Shown one piece after another: positions 1 through 5,709 of a stretch of DNA of 32,221 nucleotides. Below the pieces are notes generated by a model, which saw nothing but the letters and a program-made list of their open reading frames with translations, was not told the DNA's origin and ran no database searches. Within the stretch, counting starts at the first letter, position 1, and every line of letters begins with the position of its first letter. A program made the translations under genes and the position numbers. Source of the stretch: an uncultured Clostridia bacterium (lineage in GTDB: Bacteria; Bacillota; Clostridia; TANB77; RGIG9151); contig CAKSUD010000012.1 in NCBI GenBank assembly GCA_934500865.1, forward strand, positions 1 to 32,221, in the 5' to 3' direction.

Positions 1-746
1 CCCTTATACCATACCCCCTTGTGTTGCACTTCCCCTATATAAGCCCTATTTTGCAAAATGCGGTATAAATTCCCTACAGAAAGCGGTCTATCATGCTGGC
101 TGTAGATATGTTGGCTATCTAAGTATTTTTTTAGCCGTTGTACACTTTTTAATTCGTTGTATTTATCAAATATAAGCTGTATTTTAGCCGACTGGGGTTC
201 ATCCGGATAAAGTTTCTTATCTTTGCGCTTATAACCCATAGGTGGGGTCCCTCCCATCCACATCCCCTTCTTCTTACTCGCTGCTATCTTATCCCTTAAT
301 CGTTCCCCTGTTATCTCCCGTTCAAATTGGGCAAAAGATAATAACATATTTAGGGTTAATCGCCCCATACTGCTACTCGTATTAAAATGTTGTGTAATAG
401 ACACAAAAGATGCGTTCCGTTCCTCTAATACATCTACTATCTTGCTAAAATCATGTAAACTACGGGTCAATCTGTCTATCTTATATACCACAATGATATC
501 TATCAGCCCATCTGCTATATCTTTAAGTAAATGTTGTAAAGCCGGCCGATTTAAATTACCACCGGAGTAACCCCCATCATCATATTCAGTTGGTACCAAT
601 TTCCAACCTTCATGCTTTTGACTTTTTATATATGCCTCACAGGCCTCCCTTTGGGCCTGTAAACTGTTAAATTGCAACTCTAAACCCTCTTCTGTGGATT
701 TGCGGGTATAGATCGCACAACGCAATATCTTATGTTCCTCGGCCAT
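1..746 (-). CDS. Large serine recombinase, N-terminal part (runs off the left edge)
   Basis: Serine-family site-specific recombinase. It would cut and rejoin DNA through a serine-DNA linkage, normally to integrate or excise a mobile element. About 248 codons are visible, starting at the ATG at 744-746 (MAEEHKILRCAIYTRKS). The catalytic serine follows YTRK near residue 17. Further resolvase-domain motifs are DDGGYSGG, YKIDRLTRS, FNTSSSMGRLTLN and FAQFERE. The start of the recombinase DNA-binding domain (KKKGMWMGG, then NRAYIGEVQHKGVWY) is present before the window ends. It is clearly paralogous to the complete recombinase at 20287-21918. The start overlaps the end of the upstream DUF2924 gene by 17 nt, so translation is probably coupled. 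The position next to a tRNA 3' fragment suggests it serves an element extending leftwards. Family call is firm; the target site is inferred. Confidence 0.93.
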   Translation of the reverse strand, partial: MAEEHKILRCAIYTRKSTEEGLELQFNSLQAQREACEAYIKSQKHEGWKLVPTEYDDGGYSGGNLNRPALQHLLKDIADGLIDIIVVYKIDRLTRSLHDFSKIVDVLEERNASFVSITQHFNTSSSMGRLTLNMLLSFAQFEREITGERLRDKIAASKKKGMWMGGTPPMGYKRKDKKLYPDEPQSAKIQLIFDKYNELKSVQRLKKYLDSQHIYSQHDRPLSVGNLYRILQNRAYIGEVQHKGVWYK

Positions 747-1122
747 ATTTACTGCCTCCAAAGAACACTTTACCGTTCCAATGAGCTCCGGTAATTAGTT
801 GGGCTATAGCCGAAAGACTCTTGTATATATCCCCTTTGTAAAGGAACCCCGCATCAACTACTAAAACCTCATATTTTGTCCCTTTATAGGAACGTATGAG
901 TTTTGTACCTGCTTTGAAATAGAGTTTTCGGTGGGGCTGATTAAAACCCTTTTGAGCCTGTTCTATGCGCTTTAACACATATTTGGGAGATATACCACTT
1001 TCTCGGGTTTGCTTATACCAAGCAATATACTTGTTAAGTAAAACCTTGCGTATAGTTGGAATAGGCAATTTTACATACCTATCCCATGCGCCTGTTATAG
1101 ATGTTTCAAGATGACAAGCCAT
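730..1122 (-). CDS. DUF2924 family protein, partner of the serine recombinase
   Basis: A 130-residue DUF2924 protein. The helical N-terminal half (residues ~5-60, rich in W, Y, R and K) leads to a compact C-terminal domain. That domain has the pattern GTKLIRSYKGTKYEVLVV, a GFLYKGDIYKSLSAIA stretch and ITGAHWNGKVFF near the end. This C-terminal pattern resembles RAMA-type domains, thought to bind DNA, although no experimental function is known to me. DUF2924 genes commonly sit directly beside this class of serine recombinase. Here the stop lies inside the recombinase start (17-nt overlap), and only 3 nt separate it from the upstream 105-residue gene. It is likely an accessory DNA-binding or directionality factor; this role is inferred from position. 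Confidence 0.85.
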   Translation of the reverse strand: MACHLETSITGAWDRYVKLPIPTIRKVLLNKYIAWYKQTRESGISPKYVLKRIEQAQKGFNQPHRKLYFKAGTKLIRSYKGTKYEVLVVDAGFLYKGDIYKSLSAIAQLITGAHWNGKVFFGGSKYGRGT

Positions 1123-1125
1123 AAC

Positions 1126-1443
1126 CTATTTCACCTTAAAGAATGCCGGGCCACTTACCGAATAACCGGTAATAGCTACAGCCACTGCCGTTAAACTCTT
1201 ATATTCCTTGCCGGCATATAAAAACCCATCCTCTAATACCTTGACCTCAATATCGGCCCCTTTAAAGTGTCTTGTAAGTAGCTCTCCAGGTTGGAAGGGT
1301 AAATGTCCTTGACGGGTAGCTTTGCCGGCAGTAGGTTGTTCACTCTGAAGAACTAGAGCGAATTCTTTGGTTACTGCTGGGCTGGAAACTTCTAATGTCT
1401 TAGGTTGTTTCTTTACAACAGATTTTTTGGTTTGTTTTTTCAT
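1126..1443 (-). CDS. Short DUF2924-type (RAMA-like) basic protein, first gene of the recombinase operon
   Basis: A 105-residue protein with a Lys/Thr-rich, probably disordered tail (residues 1-45). It is followed by the DUF2924 C-terminal core: PGELLTRHFKGADIEVKV, GFLYAGKEYKSLTAVA and ITGYSVSGPAFF. It lacks the helical N-terminal half of the 130-residue neighbour, so it is a core-only relative. The 113-residue protein at 14862-15203 has the same basic-tail-plus-core layout. The gene starts just below the shared cassette promoter and leads directly into the DUF2924 and recombinase genes. Its basic tail and operon position suggest DNA binding, but no function is established. Confidence 0.75.
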   Translation of the reverse strand: MKKQTKKSVVKKQPKTLEVSSPAVTKEFALVLQSEQPTAGKATRQGHLPFQPGELLTRHFKGADIEVKVLEDGFLYAGKEYKSLTAVAVAITGYSVSGPAFFKVK

Positions 1444-1487
1444 TTTGACTTCTCCGTATTTGTGATGTACGGGTTATTGCCCGTAAC

Positions 1488-1524
1488 ACATTACTGCTTA
1501 CTATCGGGAGAGAAGTCAAGTCAA
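1488..1524 (-). promoter_or_regulatory. Cassette promoter/operator element, copy A
   Basis: On the minus strand TTGACT occurs twice in overlap (1514-1519 and 1519-1524). It is followed by TAAGCAGTAATGT, with a -10-like TAATGT at 1488-1493. The leader then folds as TACGGG/CCCGTA (about 1468-1485). Matching TTGACT...TAAG elements precede the cassettes at 14779 and 22358, and a further copy is at 11743. The spacer in this copy is long for a sigma-70 promoter, so the exact -10 is uncertain. Confidence 0.6.
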
Positions 1525-1535
1525 TTAATTTAATA

Positions 1536-1556
1536 GTTCGATTCCTGTTGGGCGCA
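1536..1556 (+). other. tRNA 3'-end fragment, probable attachment-site scar
   Basis: GTTCGATTCCTGTTGGGCGC plus A has the T-loop, 3' T-stem and 3' acceptor strand of a tRNA, including a discriminator A. The 5' half of the T-stem is missing: upstream AATAG does not pair with CCTGT. The matching 5' acceptor would be GCGCCCA, seen for example in some tRNA-Arg genes. A terminator hairpin follows at once, as after a tRNA gene. This is the usual mark left when an element integrates at a tRNA 3' end. The recombinase operon begins ~90 nt to the left, so the intact tRNA should lie beyond the left edge. Confidence 0.65.
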
Positions 1557-1563
1557 CTTTTAG

Positions 1564-1599
1564 AAAAAGAGCCATTCTCATACGAGAGTGGTTCTTTTT
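1564..1599. terminator. Intrinsic terminator after the tRNA fragment
   Basis: An A-rich arm ending GCCATTCTC pairs with GAGAGTGG plus TTCTTTTTT around an ATAC loop. The stem is ~16 bp with G-U-type mismatches. It could act in both directions because of the A-run and T-run flanks. Confidence 0.75.
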
Positions 1600-1697
1600 T
1601 ATGCTTTTCCGACGGTGTTTCGTGAGCAAAATGAGCAAAATTACGCAAATCTTGTATATTCTTAGTGGACCCTGTATGGTGTACAGTAAACTCTAAA

Positions 1698-1880
1698 ATT
1701 CTTCTTTTTCTCGTCGACAAAAGTGTAAATATACACGATTTTTCTGCAAACTATATCCGCATAACCTAAATTTCCGAAATTTTTTATCATACTATAATTA
1801 TTACTTCTCGTCGAAGAAGTATAAAAACTACTAAAAAAATTTCCGAAAACTATGAATATACTGGGCACAGTTTGGACGCT
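1698..1880. repeat. Two degenerate ~100-bp repeat units in an AT-rich gap
   Basis: TTCTCGTCGA followed by an A-rich tract, then AATTTCCGAAA, occurs at about 1707-1780 and again at about 1805-1848. The gap between the terminator at 1599 and the gene at 1988 holds no credible coding sequence. It contains these two units and the start of the longer direct repeat at 1864. Confidence 0.5.
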
Positions 1881-1960
1881 ATAACTGCGTGGTTTTTCCG
1901 GTTGTCATGCGATTAAATTTCGCGCTTTTATTATGCCATGTGCGCTTTTTGGTCACAGTA
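1864..1960 (+). repeat. ~97-bp degenerate direct repeat, copy 1
   Basis: The segment from GGCACAGTTTGGACGCTATA to TATTATGCC...TGTGCGCTTTTTGG...CACAGTA matches 3871-3968 by eye along its length, in the same orientation, at roughly 70%. The two copies bracket the acyltransferase and sigma-like genes. Confidence 0.6.
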
Positions 1961-1981
1961 GTTCTGTAAATATTTTATAAT
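1953..1981 (+). promoter_or_regulatory. Promoter of the acyltransferase gene, apparently giving a leaderless mRNA
   Basis: A perfect TATAAT lies at 1976-1981 with a weak -35 (TCACAG, 1953-1958) 17 nt upstream. The gene's ATG begins at 1988, where transcription would be expected to start. No ribosome binding site fits between, so the mRNA may be leaderless. Confidence 0.5.
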
Positions 1982-1987
1982 GAAAGT

Positions 1988-2623
1988 ATGAAGAATAAAC
2001 CGAACCCTAACACCATTTTTCCATTACCGAATATTAACACACTTACATTTGTAAAACCTACGATTAAAAATCCGAATATCGTTGTAGGCGATTTTACTTA
2101 TTTTGCGGATACTGACTTTGAGAAACACGTTACGCACCATTATGATTTTATTGGCGATAAACTCATTATCGGTAAGTTCTGCCAAATTGGTGCAGGCGTA
2201 GAGTTTGTGATGAACGGGGCAAACCACCAGATGAACGCCGTATCTACTTACCCTTTTTACATTTTCGGATCTTGGGACCAATCCGTACCCTCTAAAGAAG
2301 ACCTGCCGTTCAAAGGCGATACTGTTGTTGGCAATGATGTGTGGATTGGGCAAAACTCCACAATACTCCCAGGCGTGCATATTGGCGATGGGGCGATTAT
2401 CGGTCTAAACAGCGTGGTAACTAGAGACGTGCCACCTTACACCATTGTGGCCGGAAACCCTGCTAAAGCCGTCAGAAAACGCTTTGATGATGAATTGATT
2501 GACCTGCTACTCAAACTTAAATGGTGGAATAAGAGTGTAGAAGAAATCAATGCGCTTATTCCGCTTCTCTCTTGTAGTGATTTGGCCAAAGTAAAGCAAG
2601 AAATAAAGCCGCTCCTTGCCTAG
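1988..2623 (+). CDS. Vat/CatB-type xenobiotic O-acetyltransferase
   Basis: A 211-residue left-handed beta-helix (hexapeptide) acyltransferase of the xenobiotic acyltransferase group. This group includes streptogramin A acetyltransferases (Vat) and CatB chloramphenicol acetyltransferases, which transfer acetyl from acetyl-CoA to a hydroxyl of the drug. Vat-like landmarks are VKPTIKNPNIVVGDFTYFAD, KLIIGKFCQIGAGV and the catalytic-His motif MNGANHQMN (His80). Hexapeptide repeats follow (GNDVWIG, PGVHIGDGAIIGLNSVV), then AGNPAKAVRKRF and LKWWN. Length matches the family (~210). The N-terminal pattern and GANH region look closer to Vat than to CatB. It is monocistronic, with a promoter only a few bases upstream, and lies between repeat-rich gaps that suggest acquisition. 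Actual drug substrate is unknown. Confidence 0.88.
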   Translation: MKNKPNPNTIFPLPNINTLTFVKPTIKNPNIVVGDFTYFADTDFEKHVTHHYDFIGDKLIIGKFCQIGAGVEFVMNGANHQMNAVSTYPFYIFGSWDQSVPSKEDLPFKGDTVVGNDVWIGQNSTILPGVHIGDGAIIGLNSVVTRDVPPYTIVAGNPAKAVRKRFDDELIDLLLKLKWWNKSVEEINALIPLLSCSDLAKVKQEIKPLLA

Positions 2624-2840
2624 TGCCAACCTACATACTTGTGGACACTATAATTTAAGCAACATTATGTATCAAAAGCTATACAAACGCTCGGCAGAAA
2701 AATGGCAGAAAGTAATTCTGACATATCTTGGCAACATAACTTTGTTCTACTAAAATTTCTTCTGCCATTTTACATACTTTTGGCAGAAAAAGTATATTAG
2801 TGTGTTTGATGGAATTCCAGTTATGAAAACTGCATTTTTG
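2624..2840. repeat. Non-coding gap with inverted and dispersed repeats
   Basis: No gene seen. GTGGACACTATAATTTAAGC at 2641-2660 recurs inverted at about 4041-4058. AAAATGGCAGAA (2699-2710) and TTCTGCCATTTT (2760-2771) form a 12-bp inverted repeat. TGCCATTTTACATACTTTTG at 2763 onward recurs directly at 4054-4091. These look like remnants of a small transposable or recombining unit around the next gene. Confidence 0.5.
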
Positions 2841-3767
2841 TTATTTTTTTTGAAATATGAAAGCAAAAATTGAGATAACAACAGCTATCACAATTATCGG
2901 AAATAACAGGATTGCTAATTTAATTTGTAGCCAAAGAGAGAAAATGCACCCTATTGCCACTACTAAGCTAACAATAATTTTAACAAAAGTTTCCCCATAG
3001 TCGCTGTGTGATGGAACTTGTTTTTCTTCAACATAATGTCTTAAATTATCAGGGGATGGAGCCATTGGTCTTTGTTTTTGCTTAGTTTCTATGGTTTGTT
3101 TTGTTTCCAACCTTTGTATTGCAGCTTTTACAGCATCATCCATATTGAACTCTTCTTTATGTGTTGAGCCATATGCTATATGCTCAAGCGCAGAAATTAC
3201 ATCTTCTGTATCAGCTTTGTCTGTGAGATACTGTAAGGGGTTCATCGTCTTAGTATAACCCAATAGTTCCTCGATACTTGTCATTGCTTTGATATTTTCT
3301 AGTTGTCGTTGTGACAATGAGAATAAATACTTAATTTCTTTATAGGGCATTCCCTGGTCGTATAGTGTCCCAGTTAATTTTTCTATTCGATCCGTTAGAT
3401 TTTCTGGGCGTATTTCGCTTTTTTCTTTAACTCGGTCCGAAAGATTTTGAAAACTAGTGTTAGTCACCGATACTTTTCCTATGTTTTTCTCTATTGTATA
3501 CTTGTCTAAACTTGCATTGCGACCTTCCTGGTATTCCTTTAACAACCTTGTTCTATTCGGGTGTCGTAGCTTTCTGATAGCTTTGGCTTCTATTAGGCGT
3601 ATACGTTCGCTCGTAACGTTAAACATCTTAGCCACTTCTTCTCGCGTTCTGGGTTTACCTGAATCGATACCAAAACGCAGGCTGATAACTTTGGCCTCCC
3701 GTTCAGAAATCATTGATAAAAGAGCACTGATTTCTTCAGGGCTTAAATCCTTAAAAAATGAATTCAT
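2841..3767 (-). CDS. Membrane-anchored protein with a sigma-70 region 4 HTH domain
   Basis: A 308-residue protein. I chose the ATG at 3765-3767 because GGAGAGG sits a few bases upstream; a longer reading to 3887 has no RBS and a low-complexity start. Residues ~15-72 match sigma-70 region 4: LLSMISEREAKVISLRFG, then TREEVAKMFNVTSERIRLIE and AKAIRKLRHP, which would contact -35 DNA. There is no region 2 or 3, so it cannot be a normal sigma factor. The middle (~80-240) is charged and helical, with a second short HTH-like stretch (YKEIKYLFSLSQRQLENIK). The last ~50 residues form two hydrophobic helices ending FIFQKK. It may be a membrane-tethered regulator; target unknown. It is flanked on both sides by repeat-rich gaps. 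Confidence 0.72.
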   Translation of the reverse strand: MNSFFKDLSPEEISALLSMISEREAKVISLRFGIDSGKPRTREEVAKMFNVTSERIRLIEAKAIRKLRHPNRTRLLKEYQEGRNASLDKYTIEKNIGKVSVTNTSFQNLSDRVKEKSEIRPENLTDRIEKLTGTLYDQGMPYKEIKYLFSLSQRQLENIKAMTSIEELLGYTKTMNPLQYLTDKADTEDVISALEHIAYGSTHKEEFNMDDAVKAAIQRLETKQTIETKQKQRPMAPSPDNLRHYVEEKQVPSHSDYGETFVKIIVSLVVAIGCIFSLWLQIKLAILLFPIIVIAVVISIFAFIFQKK

Positions 3768-3870
3768 TGGAACACCTCTCCATGTAGTTTTACGGGAAAC
3801 TCCATTTATTGTAGCACATTTGAAAATCAAACAATAAAATCTCGCTTGTTGATAATTGCACAGATAACAA

Positions 3871-3968
3871 GGACAGCGTTTGGACACTATATTTCGTGCA
3901 TTTTTCTTAATTGCCTTGCGCTTTATTTTCCACCTTTATTATGCCTTGTGCGCTTTTTTGGCACAGTA
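3871..3968 (+). repeat. ~97-bp degenerate direct repeat, copy 2
   Basis: Partner of 1864-1960, running from GGACAGCGTTTGGACACTAT to TATTATGCCTTGTGCGCTTT and GGCACAGTA. A third partial copy of its first part (GGACAGAGTTTGGACGCCAT) lies at 4006-4034. The rest of the 3768-4090 gap is AT-rich and non-coding, including the 4054-4091 copy of the repeat from 2763. Confidence 0.6.
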
Positions 3969-4090
3969 AATAAGCAAAATTAAGCAAATAAGCTATACGG
4001 AGAATGGACAGAGTTTGGACGCCATAATTATGGGCTAATTACGCAAATTATAGTGTCCATTTTATATACTTTTGACAGAGTAAAAGTAAT

Positions 4091-4141
4091 AAAAAAGCCC
4101 CAGTTAGAGTCTTTCTCTTTTACCAGAGGTTATCTAATGGG
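4091..4141 (-). terminator. Terminator of the broken Cys/His-tail gene
   Basis: On the minus strand CCCATTAGA (4133-4141) pairs with TCTAACTGGGG (4098-4108), and a run of six T follows (4091-4096). It lies directly below the stop codon at 4151-4153. Confidence 0.55.
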
Positions 4142-4150
4142 AATATATCG

Positions 4151-4213
4151 TTAATGGTGACAGTTTCCGTGATGATGGCAATGAGAGTGGTCATATTCTG
4201 CTCCACCGCAGGC
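4151..4213 (-). pseudogene. Cys/His-rich C-terminal tail of a truncated gene
   Basis: Twenty codons and a stop read as a tail with CGGAEYDHSHCHHHGNCHH, followed by its own terminator. Such His/Cys-rich tails occur at the ends of metal-binding proteins, for example SlyD-type prolyl isomerases. The upstream part of the gene is gone. An IS3 terminal sequence begins 5 bp away at 4219, so insertion or deletion by that element probably removed it. The parent identity is a guess. Confidence 0.4.
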
Positions 4214-4218
4214 ATTTT

Positions 4219-4249
4219 CTCTTATTTACTGTCCCACTTTGTGTGTCAA
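4219..4249. mobile_element. Solitary IS3-type right end
   Basis: CTCTTATTTACTGTCCCACT plus TTGTGTGTCAA matches the right ends of the two miniature elements (5680-5708 and 12212-12240). No left end is nearby, so this is a scar. The flanking CAATACCATT is also found just after the copy ending at 5708. Confidence 0.6.
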
Positions 4250-4284
4250 TACCATTTTTAATCTTCTACATTGGGGCCTCCGTT

Positions 4285-5067
4285 CTATATGCCTTCAGCA
4301 GAAAAAATGAATGTATCTTTGTCAAAAGACAATGGAATTTTGTCTTTAAATCCGGATGGCGATTTTTTAACAATCAGCAAAGCCTCTGTTGTCTGAAGGG
4401 GACGATATAACATCCCAAGGCCATCAACTAATTCAAAAGTTCCATCATCCATATTTCTAAAACCTGACAAATCCGGCAAATCTTCTTGAATTCCATAAGG
4501 AGTTGTAGAGCGAGATACTTGGGATAATACCAAAATAGCTATATTTAACTTTTGGGCTAGAACTTTTAACCGTTGGAGTTTCTGTTTGAATGAGTCCCCT
4601 AAACTTAATGTCGGATCAGACGGCCTCATGAGCTCCAAATAGTCCACAATCATCAAATCTAGCTGTTTCCCTTGTGTTTTTAACTCTTCAGCCATTTGGT
4701 CCGCACGAGTGCAGATTTCTTCTACATTTGGCATCGGTTTATCATCAATAACAAGGGCCGCTTTGGGTTTAAAATCTCGCTCTAAAAGGTTTTTGTCAGT
4801 TGGACATTGCTTATATGGCGTATTGTTGGCTATAGCGTATAACCGCTGATAAATACGTCCTTTGTCCATTTCTAGCGAAAAGAACAATGTATTATAAGGG
4901 CCATTAAGAGTACTTTGACAGGCAATATTTAACGAAAAAATGGTTTTTCCATGAGAAGGCCTGCTTCCTAACAGGAATAAACTCCCTTTTTTTAACCCAC
5001 CCATACATGTATCCCACGGGTCTAGCCCTGTTTTAATATACAAATCTTTTTCTCCATCTGTGCGCAT
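4285..5067 (-). CDS. Stand-alone DnaB-like RecA-fold ATPase (orphan cassette gene)
   Basis: A 260-residue protein matching only the C-terminal ATPase domain of replicative helicase DnaB; the primase-binding N-terminal domain is absent. The start is the ATG at 5065-5067, preceded by AAGGAG. Walker A is GSRPSHGKT (34-42). LFFSLEM and VIDDKP motifs follow. The Walker B strand is LDLMIVDYLE (136-145), then ILVLSQVSR (~178-186). It resembles the ATPase at 19518-20273 within the complete recombinase cassette, including the VIDD...EEIC..A/R motif. Here no recombinase or DUF2924 gene is attached, and the gene ends close to an IS3 scar, so it may be the leftover of another cassette. It could load on or unwind recombination intermediates, but this is inference. 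Confidence 0.82.
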   Translation of the reverse strand: MRTDGEKDLYIKTGLDPWDTCMGGLKKGSLFLLGSRPSHGKTIFSLNIACQSTLNGPYNTLFFSLEMDKGRIYQRLYAIANNTPYKQCPTDKNLLERDFKPKAALVIDDKPMPNVEEICTRADQMAEELKTQGKQLDLMIVDYLELMRPSDPTLSLGDSFKQKLQRLKVLAQKLNIAILVLSQVSRSTTPYGIQEDLPDLSGFRNMDDGTFELVDGLGMLYRPLQTTEALLIVKKSPSGFKDKIPLSFDKDTFIFSAEGI

Positions 5068-5084
5068 ATATAGCTCCTTGCCAG

Positions 5085-5113
5085 CCAATACTATTGGTTT
5101 GTAGAACTATAAT
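5085..5113. promoter_or_regulatory. Divergent regulatory region with palindrome and -10 box
   Basis: The perfect palindrome CCAATA-C-TATTGG (5085-5097) lies between the divergent ATPase (start 5067) and small-protein (start 5148) genes. TATAAT at 5108-5113 suits the plus-strand gene, with AAAGGGGA as its RBS. The palindrome is a candidate operator; nothing in the window identifies its binder. Confidence 0.4.
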
Positions 5114-5147
5114 ATATCAAATCATAAACATAAAAGGGGAAATATAT

Positions 5148-5456
5148 ATGGCAATATCTGAGGTTAAATTAATAAACAATTATTATCATGTTTTTGACGA
5201 AAATGGTCGCAAAATAACGCAGTATCAAGCTTCTGTTGGTGAATTACAGGGATTTAATTCCCAATACATTGTAGTCTTGCGTGGTGGGAACTTGGTGGTA
5301 TGTGATGAGAATTTTAGACAAATTAGCCAACGTTCCCAATCGGCGACAGGTGAATTTTTAAATATTACCGATAAGATTCATTGTAAAAGAGGTGGCTATA
5401 TCGTTACTTACGATGAACACTTAAATCAAATCTCCCAAAGACAGGATTTGTACTAA
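5148..5456 (+). CDS. Small protein with three short Y/F-DE repeats, copy 1
   Basis: A 102-residue soluble protein starting at the ATG at 5148, with RBS AAAGGGGA at 5133-5140. I do not recognise a named family. It has three internal repeats of ~30 residues, each a beta-hairpin-like stretch ending in DEN or DEH and then I-S/T-Q: YYHVFDENGRKITQ, LVVCDENFRQISQR and YIVTYDEHLNQISQR. A clear paralogue is at 12452-12757, and both begin MAIS-V-L-NNYY. Each copy is transcribed divergently from another gene (an ATPase here, a nuclease there), and each is near a 242-bp miniature element. This gene ends 10 bp before one. Function unknown. Confidence 0.72.
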   Translation: MAISEVKLINNYYHVFDENGRKITQYQASVGELQGFNSQYIVVLRGGNLVVCDENFRQISQRSQSATGEFLNITDKIHCKRGGYIVTYDEHLNQISQRQDLY

Positions 5457-5466
5457 AAAACTGGAT

Positions 5467-5708
5467 TTGGTACAAAATATGGGACAGTAAATAAGGATAA
5501 AAGTATAATATGTTGTATGGGAGAACTGGAATAATGGTTATGAAACGAAAGCAGTACACAAAAGAGTTTAAGCGGCAGATATTGGAGCTAAGAGAGCAAG
5601 GCAAATCGGTGAGAGAAATCAGCAGCGAATATGGCATAGATGTTTATCAAAATGGTTAACTAATCATCAGGCATAGTCTCTTATTTACTGTCCCACTTTG
5701 TGTACCAA
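5467..5708 (+). mobile_element. 242-bp miniature element derived from an IS3-family insertion sequence, copy 1
   Basis: Terminal inverted repeats begin TTGGTACAAAATATGGGACA and continue GTAAATAAG; the right end is CTTATTTACTGTCCCACTTT plus GTGTACCAA. Inside is the start of the transposase orfA (5540-5659), encoding MKRKQYTKEFKRQILELREQ and ~19 more residues. The reading then jumps to the very end of orfB. The bases GTTTATCAAAATG at the join also occur at the orfB end preserved at 14303-14549, so the element arose by internal deletion. It encodes no working transposase and would depend on a full-length parent. No convincing target duplication is visible. Confidence 0.85.
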
Positions 5709-5709
5709 T

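Noticed and set aside
1536..1556. A complete tRNA gene at this place
   Set aside because: Only the 3' third is present; upstream bases do not form the T-stem, anticodon or D arms.
1400..1868. Minus-strand open frames covering the recombinase promoter, tRNA scar and AT-rich repeats
   Set aside because: They cross regulatory and tRNA-like sequence, have low-complexity products and no RBS.
2024..2380. Open frame antisense to the Vat-like gene
   Set aside because: It lies wholly inside a gene with clear family motifs and has no RBS or recognisable product.
1860..4100. Integron gene-cassette array (repeats around the acyltransferase gene)
   Set aside because: The repeats lack the paired core sites expected of attC, and no tyrosine integrase is seen.
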